Program-made: the position numbers and the translations under genes
The notes under the pieces: generated by a model
Told to the model about the DNA's origin: nothing
The model's input: only the letters and a program-made list of their open reading frames with translations
Databases searched by the model: none
NCBI RefSeq assembly: GCF_035582795.1
Contig: NC_134369.1
Span: 54,870,001 to 54,934,000 of the forward strand
Reading direction: 5' to 3'
Source: Mycteria americana
Taxonomy: Eukaryota; Chordata; Aves; Ciconiiformes; Ciconiidae
DNA length: 64,000 nucleotides
Shown: piece by piece, positions 55,757-64,000 of the stretch
Layout: every line of letters starts with the position of its first letter
How positions within the stretch are numbered: the stretch's first letter is position 1

Positions 55757-58700
55757 AAGTCTTAGATGTGTGAAATTGTTGGAAGGCCTAAATAATTTGG
55801 ATCGCCAAATCCTATATTCAGGAGTGATGTAACACAACAATAAGCTTTCTAAAAGTCCATATACTCCCAAGCCAAGGCATTTTTTGCACAAAACACTGCT
55901 GAAAATGGAACGTAGCCCTTCAGGTGACATGCAGCAGGGACCTTTGTATGAGGTCTGTGCGTCCAAAGGGAATGTTGTGAGTTCACTAAGTGAACGTTGG
56001 AAGGAATGTGGCAGGCAGCGCCGCACTGCCCAGCCTCCATCCCCAAGCTATTTACCCTGCAGCCCTTTGCAGAAAGGTGAGTAGATCAGGAAACGCACCA
56101 TGCTCATGGCTGCTTTTACAGTTCCCTGGCAAACACTGAGCACACAAATACCAGACCAAGGAAAGCTCTGGTAGATGTTGGCTTTCTCCAGATGGGCCAA
56201 CTGGAGAATGGGTCCGTTCTCCAGACAGGCCACTCCCCAGCCTACTTGCCTTGTGAAAAGATCTCCCTGCTATAATTCTACTACTTCTGCTTAATACTTA
56301 CTTCTAAGGCGTCTATAATTTTCCAGGCCAGAAGTTTGCTGAGGAGCATGCCACTGGCTGAGCTGGAGATTAATTCTACGTATTGGAGCACACAGCAAAT
56401 GAGGGCTTTCTGACGAGTGGTGACACATGCTACTACACATGCATGACACAGTACTAAGTTTTCCTATTTCCTGGAGGGAAAATTACTTTTTTAATTGAAA
56501 GCAAAAGCCTTATCAGGGCTGAGAACATTAGACATGCCATGAAGTGGGATAAGTTGGATGGAGAAAAGAAAACCACTAATTTAAACAAATTACTTGCTGG
56601 TTATGGGAGCAGTCTTAATTTGATGAATTCAGGATGAATTCTAGGAATAAAGAGGGTCTAGGTATACCGAATAGTGAGATTGTTCAAAAAAAAAGAGAGA
56701 CTATATTGACTTAAGTGGTTAAAAACTAGTCAGTTCAAATAATGATTTATATTATAGTTATTAATAAAAAATAACTATTTTGACTTGGATTAGCCCACAT
56801 ATAAAAAGAATGGGAAAGTCATGCTAATTAAATAATAAAATGCTGGGGGAAGGGTCACTAACCTAAATCCCAATATTAGCTGACTATCTTAACTGAATTT
56901 TAGAATAGTTTAGTCAAGATATAAAATACTAAAAATAAAGGCTTTGATTACTATTTATGTTTACTCATATGGATAGTACTGTTTATTCAGTGGAATTATT
57001 TCAGCTGTTAAAGTGAAGCATTTGTTCAGGTGATTGATGCACCAACAGTTAATATTAAAGCTTTTTCAGTGCAGCAAAAAATACTTCAAAACAGAATTGT
57101 TTCAATGTTAAAAATAAAAAAAAGTACTTTTATATAAGAATAATATTCTTTGAAATATTATTATATAATTTAGATTGCCAGGAAAAATATTTAGGATTAT
57201 AACATTGGGATTTTTATAGCATTCTTGTGGCTTAAGTGTTCCATTGATTTCACACTGCCATCCCTGAAGGAAGAATGTAGCTTGTGGAAGTGTTTCAGTC
57301 TTCTTGACTTGTGAAAATTCAGTATATCAGAAGGTGCTGTTGATTGCAAATATAGCCCAGGCTTTTTGCAACCTCAAACCAATTTTGAGTTTGAGGTGGT
57401 TTTGTTCTCACAGTAAGAATGTTAATAAGACCCTAAATGTGATTTTATTCACACAGAAGAAATGATGACTATTTTAAGTGTGACACTTCTTGATAGAAAG
57501 CAGTTCTGCTGAAAATTTGATAGTCTTCAGTTATTAGAAAACTGAAGAAGTGGAAAGTATATATTGCTTCAGTGTAAAACTGTAACATTGTAAAAAAGCA
57601 AAACAAGTAGCAAAACATTGAATTTAAGTGTACTAAAGATGCAGACTAAAAAAAGTTTTCTATTTATTTTAAGCATGTATTTGCATCCATTTTGTACTTT
57701 TCTGCAACGCTCTTTTGCAGTAATTAGTCAGAACTTCACAGCAACAGCTGTCCAGCCTTCTTGCTAGAATAGACTGTTCCTTGTGTACATCTGTACTTGT
57801 GATTCTCTGATTCATGCCAGCAATGTAGATGTAGCCTATACAGACAGCTGAGCTTTGCTGATTCTGCCTGGTAGAGGACAATGCTTACCAAACAGGCATG
57901 GTATTGAATTCCGTGTTCTTACACACACACGTAAAGTAACTTATATAGTCAAGCTCAAAAATCTTAAAGCTAGTTAGAGGAAAACCAGTATGTTCCATGA
58001 ATTGCTTTAAAATAAGGAAATGTTATAGTCCAGTTGGAAGCAAAACCTGATTTTTTTCTGAAGTTATTTCTATAAAATTATAAATAGGATAGTGCTGTTA
58101 GGGTAGAACCTTCTCTTTAAATGCAACTTTTCTTTTATATTGCAGATCAATTCCTTTTTTTCTTATTCCTTCCTTTGTATTCTCCCTACATCACATCTCT
58201 CTTCCATTCTCTGTGTGCTGTGCACTGGCACTGTGGTGCTGTTTGTTGTAAGAAAAATTATATATTCTAATGGCCAGTTTCTCTCTTTTTCTAAGTAGGA
58301 GTTAATTTTGTTATACAGGCTGCCCTTCTTCCTTTCATCTTTTATGCATAATGCTTTAAATAGGAATTTTCATCTGCCCAAAGAAATAAAGTCTGCATCG
58401 TCCATCTCAGGCTGCGATATTCCTAGTTCATGGAGCAAGCAGGTGCAAGCTTGGCTTATGGCTTAATGAGAAAGTTCTTAAGATTGTCCTACATGCTCCA
58501 GGGAGCAGTGCTGGCCATTCCTTCCTCTGAAGTGCTTCTTCACCACAAATTCAAACATCCTTGTGTCTGAAAGAGACACTGCCTTCCAGATGAGCTATAA
58601 ACCAAAGCCCTGCATCATTAGAACTGTCCTGGCACCCTCTGTAAGAGTAAGACTTTAGCCTTGCCCGTATTTTAATTTGGACGCTTCTGGTACAAGTACA

Positions 58701-61700
58701 TAAAAGGAATTCTCCCCACGTTTTCAGCTGGACACTGTATTCTGGCTGTTCTCTGATACCTCATGGGTTTTTGTTTGCTATTACATTACAGCCCTGTTTC
58801 ATGGCAGGACTGCTATAGTTCAGTGCTGGTGACGAGACACCCCTATATAATCTTAAAAAAATCATTTTGGAAAGAAATGTGTTTCAGAAGTCATTAGTAT
58901 TGAAGTATTGCAAAGAAATAAAACATTTACTCTCGAGTGCCCTCATTTATGCTTGAGGGCCATTAGTGACAATTCCAAGGTTCCCCACATTTGTTCCTTC
59001 CAATTTCTTTGGAATCCGAAAGAGCAGAGGAATAGGAGGTAGCATGTAACAGGCTTGTCATAACTAGAGTCTAAATATTTTGTAATTTATGCAGCAAGAG
59101 CTGGGTTACTGCTTTGCAAATTGTCCTTTTATAAGGAGAAATGCTCCTGTTAGTGATGTTTTTTCTCTGTCACTCCCCCAGAATAAATTATCTCCTGCTT
59201 CAAGGGCTGATCAGGAGGGTGCTGGAAAAATAAATTAACTGGATGAGATTTTATTGCAGAAACTTTGGAACTGTTTTCCTGATGTTTTTAGAGTTGAGCA
59301 TGTAAATAACAAGGTGGGTGAGTTTGCAATCAGTTTAAAAGCCATCTTTTGCAGTGTACTTCTATACAGATTGTAAAGTGTTTTGCTACTCAAATCAAGG
59401 ACAAAATACTGGTTTTTGAAATAACATTTTATTTAGTCTACAAGTCTATGTGATATCTTGGAGAGGCTGTTGCACTGAAGGGCAGATAATTTTAAAGATT
59501 AATTTTTTATCTTACCAGCATTCAAGAGGCTAAATGCAATTTTTTATACAACTTGTCTGCAGAGCCTTCTCACCCTAAAGAAAACATTGGCATGACTCAA
59601 AATACACACAGAACAGATCTGCTTTGTTTACTAGGTGATTTTACAGTCGTGTTTCACAGCAGACTTGCACTTTAAAAATCAAATTTTGCTCCCATTGAAT
59701 AAAAACCATCAAATATCATCCGTTAGTACTAGTTCATGTATTTGCTCTTCCTAAAGTTCTTTCCCATTACCCTGAGGCTCATTAACCTAAATACCGCATC
59801 AGAAAAGAAGATGGAAATCCTACTGTTAATCTTCTGTCCATGCCCAAAGGCAGAGCTGCAGTCAGCTGGGTATCACCACTCTCTTTCAAGCAGGTGCCGG
59901 GGCAGCGAGCAGGCAGAAATGAGGAGGAGGCGGCCAGCAGAACTGATCAAGGCAACTGCAGAGAAAAAGGACCTCCCTGTAAAGGGCCAGCGGGCAGGCA
60001 AGTGTTTAGGATGAGGATCACAGGCTTATAGAGTCACCTGCTGAGCTTCAGCAGCAGCAGAGGTACTCACTACCCCTTGCTCAAACTGAAGCGATCCAGC
60101 TGTCTTTAAGTGCCACTGAATATTATCCAGGCTAAATGCCTTTGTCCCTCATTTGCAGGTATTCCAGATGGTTTGAAGACATCGGTCTGGCTAAATGATA
60201 TGTTGAATAGAGACACTTGCCTTTCAACAATGAAGCTATGCTCCGAAATCTTTTGGCTTGCATGTTCCCGGACTGCTTGCTTTAATGAGTCCTAAGATAG
60301 ATTTCATCCCTTACACATGACAATTACGGCATCACACAGGTGCTTGTTCCTACAACATTTCCTTTCTTCATTAAGGACTTAGAGCTTGAGGCTTTGTTGT
60401 GAACTGGCATATCTGTAGTTCCTGAAGAGGAAACGCCTTTAACATAATGAAAGGATCCATTCATTAATGGTGTCTGTCCATTTATTCCACACAGGGAATG
60501 TCTGGTTTTCTTACCACTTCAGTGAGAAGCATTTTAAGCACTTAGAGCATTTGTAGAAAATACAGTCACTTGGAGTGGATACGGTTGGTGTTTTCTTTTA
60601 CCTGTGGCAAAGGCTTAAAATTTGCATAATCTCATCCTAATAAGAGCACTGGAATTAAAACTTCATCGACATGTATGGATAGGGATGGGACCCATCCTAT
60701 GAACATGGTAAGAATTTCCTGAACAAGGAACTAATGTGAACCAGGAACCTAATTAGAGTAAAAATGATCTCTCTCTATACATCAATTCCCTCTGTCTCAG
60801 CTTCAGCCTGGCAGTCCTGCTCAGAACCTTCTCCCATGCTGTCCCAGCGTGCTGGGAACCTTCCTAAGGATTTAAAAAATTATGCAGATTTCTGCACAAT
60901 CCTTGCTGCAGAGATCTAGATCACACCGCTATAGCTGCGCCATGAGTGCCGCTGACAGGACCTACCTTGGTGGCAGAAGATTCTCCTGCAGGATAAGGAG
61001 TCACGATGCTCCGAGACCGTCGGGTTGGTGTTTAAGCAGTCGCCAAAGTTGATGAGGAAAGGGCAGCACAACAAGTGTGTTGACTGTCACTGATTCTGCA
61101 TACTTTTGGGGCATCCTTTCTCAGGGCCTCTTGTGCAATCCTAGCTGGAATTCAAAACTGCTCTGATTCAGTGTGGTCCCTGGGGTGATGCTGCTGCCAT
61201 CCACACACCACCCCCCCCCACTCCCCGTTGCTCAGGAGAAAATTCCCTTGCAGTAGAGCAATCTCTGACTATCTGGGGTGTGACTCTGTCCATACTAGGG
61301 TAAATCAAGTGCTGGCTAGAATAAATGACTTAAAGTAGTGTTTCTTCATCTACGTTTTTTTTTTTCTTAGAGCAACGCATAATATCTGCAGCACTTTCAA
61401 TTGCAAACAGATCATTTTTTCCATGACAGAACATGTTACACAAGAAGGAAGTAATAGGGAGTAGCCCAAATCTAGCATGAAAATGAGCGGCTCAGAAGCA
61501 TACAAAAATATCAGCTCAGTTTCTGATGTGTTTATTTGCTGCTAGAGCTGTGAGATACAACAGTCTCATACCTAGAATTGCCTCCCTGGCAGACTAAAGG
61601 GGGAGCATTGGCAAGTGTTTGCAATCCTGACAAAATCATGTCAACTCCTGACATAATGAGTAATTAAAAAAAAAAAAAAAAAGCATGAAACATTTAAGTA

Positions 61701-62616
61701 TTAGTTTGAGGTATCTTAGAGTTGACAGAGAATCAGCACCTGATCAGCATAGAGAAGAATCAAAGCAAGAAATATGGGTAAGAAGAAGAGCTGCTCTGAC
61801 TTCCGTAAGCGCTTCCCAGCACTTGCTCCTAGGTACAGGCCAGCGGTCCGAGGTGCAGCTGCCTGCAGCGAGGAGGCTGCGAGGGTTAGAAGCCAGCTTT
61901 TGCCTTAGATATTAGATAGATAGGGTGATATTAGAAAGGTCGTGTGACTAAGCTGTATGTTGAAATAGCTATGGAAGAAAGGAATAGGTGTAAAGGGCTA
62001 CGAATCTACAGGAAAACAATAAGTATCCGCAGCAGAGGAGACTTGTCTGATTGGGCTGAAGCATTAAAATTGCATCATTTATTTACCTTTCATCTTAAAT
62101 AGTGTCTTGGTTGCCAATGCAGTCCCCTTTTCTCCCCCCATGCTGTTTTGACTGTTACCCTACCTATTAACTGGAGCCGTGCCCAAACTATATAACTGGA
62201 AAAACTGAACCCTCATGCCTTGATTGATGCCTGCAATTTGTGAGAAGGAAGATGCTCTCAGCAAAGCAGTATGTAGAAGCCTTTATCTAGTACTGGCTGC
62301 TGTAAGAGTCTCCTGTAACCAGGGATGCGGGATCTGTCTTACTGGCTCACAGTATCCAGCCCACTATTCCCCAGCTGCCACGGGATTATGCCTCTTGTCC
62401 TGAGGAAGGACTCGTTTTCTGCAAAAATATTTTCTTCCTCATTCTTCTCTTCTGTTCTGCAAGTCTTATTTTCCGTGTAATGCCTAGTGGGCCCTGGCCC
62501 TCTATCTGCTGTAATGCCAGAACCATGGAGTGCAGATAACCAGCTACGAAGAGGTGGATATTAAGGGGAATAATCTCCTCCTGATTCCAGCTGAATTTCA
62601 TCTTCTGACCTGGAAT
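55757..62616. other. KCNK13 intron segment, no gene seen
   Basis: Mostly AT-rich with A17 at 61666-61682 and a C-run near 61211-61219. No exon, RNA gene or clear LINE was identified. Conserved non-coding elements are possible but cannot be told from one sequence. Confidence 0.6.
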
Positions 62617-62675
62617 AATGAGTATTCTCTTTATCTGAGTATTCTGTATATCTGAGTATTCTCTTAATCTCTTGT
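62617..62675. repeat. Short tandem repeat, 17-bp period
   Basis: GAGTATTCT recurs at 62620, 62637 and 62654, each within a 17-base unit of the form ATCTGAGTATTCTCTTT. Confidence 0.7.
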
Positions 62676-64000
62676 AAATCTGCACATTTGGTCATCATTT
62701 TATCTACCCTTTAATGGTAAATTAAGCTGCAGGATATTTGTGACTTCATTTCTGCAGCACTACTGCATAATTCGGAATTACAGAGCAAGTTATAAAATGA
62801 AGATGTGTTTCTTAGCAGAACTGTTTACAAAACAGACGCTCAACGTTATTAAGAAAGGAGTGAGCTAGTAACTGGTAATTGGCCCACTAAACCCTTGAAC
62901 TCTGGAGCTGTCCCAGGACACAGCGTTAGTGCTCAATTAGAGTGCTAGAGGACAGTTTGCAATAGCAGCGTCTTCAAAGGAGTTAGGGGAAGCAGGTGAC
63001 CTGGTGGAGCTAGTTCAGCCTCAAGACACCATTTGCATAGAGACTCCAAAAGTTCCTACAGATCATACACAAAAAGTTGTCTGCAGGAATACTTTTTTTT
63101 CCTCATTTTTCAAAGCAACACGGAGCAGCCAGATTTGTAATGTCCGGGATTCTGCATGCTGCCAAGTGCACCAAGGATTCCACTTGCTGAATCTAAAAAG
63201 GCGAGTGGTTTCTGGAACGTTTCTGGCATTGGGATAGTCGGAGACCTTTTCCCGGAATAAGGGTAGTTTCGGCCCATGCTGAAGGGAGCCCGAGGAGCGC
63301 TGTGTGTCCAAGGGGTGACCACTGTGAGCCCGAGGAGCAGCGTGTGAGCACTGCGCCGGCACAGCTGGGCTGTCGTGAACCTCTGGCTCTGCGACAGGTT
63401 GTTTTGGGGTTACGAGTTACTTGTAACTCTGTGGGGACAACCCACAGAGCGGGCCTGTCTCTCAGCCACACGCAAGGAAAACGGGGCTCTTCAGTAGACC
63501 ACTGAGGAAGATGGCTTCTCAATTGTCAGAATCCTGTTTCTTTTTTGGGAAAAATATGTCCAAACCAAAATGTTTCTGTGAAACGCTTGGGTTTGATGCT
63601 TTGTTATTTCCCCGTGAAAAAATGTTTCGTTAGAAAATTCCTAGTTAATTTCACTACACAGAAACAATTAGAATATAAGCCATTTTCTTTCTTTGTTCCC
63701 TTATTGTTTTTCATTTTTTAAGAAGATATTCTATTTTTTAAATTAGAAATGAATCAAGCATCTGGCAACATGGGCTTTTCTTCACGTCAAGTAACTATTA
63801 TGGGACTTGGTAAGAAGTCAGTATGTTCTGCCCGGTGAAGTTCATCTATGGTGGCCAACAGAATTTTACTTGAATCCAGAGAAAACAAACAAACTTTTTT
63901 GTTCCATAGAGGATGTCAGAAACCTCTGCCTTAACCACAGAGCCAAATTCAAATTCTCCTTGGCAAAAAACCCGACAGTGCTGATGAACATGAACATAAG
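62676..64000. other. KCNK13 intron segment, end of window
   Basis: No gene recognised. A 13-bp direct repeat GAGCCCGAGGAGC occurs at 63286-63298 and 63326-63338, in a locally GC-rich patch (about 63240-63520). Confidence 0.55.

Larger units (their letters stand above)
43084..64000 (+). other. KCNK13 intron 1 (first 21 kb)
   Basis: The intron starts at gtgagc. In human the gene has a single very long intron before the exon encoding the rest of the protein. No FGM-containing second exon was found here, which fits. It contains CR1 copies of several ages (44.5-45.7, 47.6, 49.5 and 53.3 kb), a minisatellite-like array and MIR-like relics. From 54860 to 64000 no gene was recognised. Confidence 0.85.

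Overview
The window looks like bird nuclear DNA. It is AT-rich and intron-dominated, carries many CR1 LINE copies ending in the CR1-type 8-base tail (ATTCTATG/ATTCTGTG), and holds two genes recognised from split exons. Reading left to right, it contains the last five coding exons of TDP1 (tyrosyl-DNA phosphodiesterase 1, + strand, exons between 741 and 33465). About 8 kb of gene-poor intergenic DNA follows. Next come a strong CpG island (about 41925-43500) and coding exon 1 of KCNK13 (THIK-1 two-pore potassium channel, + strand, 42747-43083). The remaining 21 kb is the start of KCNK13 intron 1. TDP1 followed by KCNK13 in the same orientation is also the order on human 14q32, so this is conserved amniote synteny.

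TDP1 region (1-33.9 kb): all five exons have intact frames and GT/AG borders. They encode the second catalytic His-x-Lys...Asn set and the C-terminus. The introns hold an intact antisense tRNA-Leu (anticodon AAG) at 15739-15820, which abuts a short CR1 relic. They also hold a truncated + strand CR1 (19774-20415), a minus-strand CR1 piece spanning the ORF1 esterase end and the endonuclease start (22630-23340), an older LINE relic (about 14.1-14.4 kb) and a MIR-like SINE relic (about 5.2 kb).

Intergenic and KCNK13 region (33.9-64 kb): there are further CR1 copies of very different ages. These include two closely similar + strand copies (38.5-39.1 and 49.5-50.5 kb) that flank the KCNK13 promoter and exon 1 in direct orientation. 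The later copy has lost most of its reverse transcriptase by internal deletion. Old minus-strand CR1 pieces lie at 44.5-45.7 and 47.6-47.85 kb, and a decayed + strand copy lies at 53.3-54.85 kb. The KCNK13 leader contains a CGG triplet tract inside a short polyglycine upstream ORF.

The two genes are not functionally linked: one is nuclear DNA repair, the other a plasma-membrane leak channel. I found no CRISPR array, operon, phage or other novel multi-gene system. Nearly all short ORFs here are chance frames in introns or GC-rich artefacts. No annotation database or alignment was used; gene and repeat names come from recognising protein families, splice borders and motifs.
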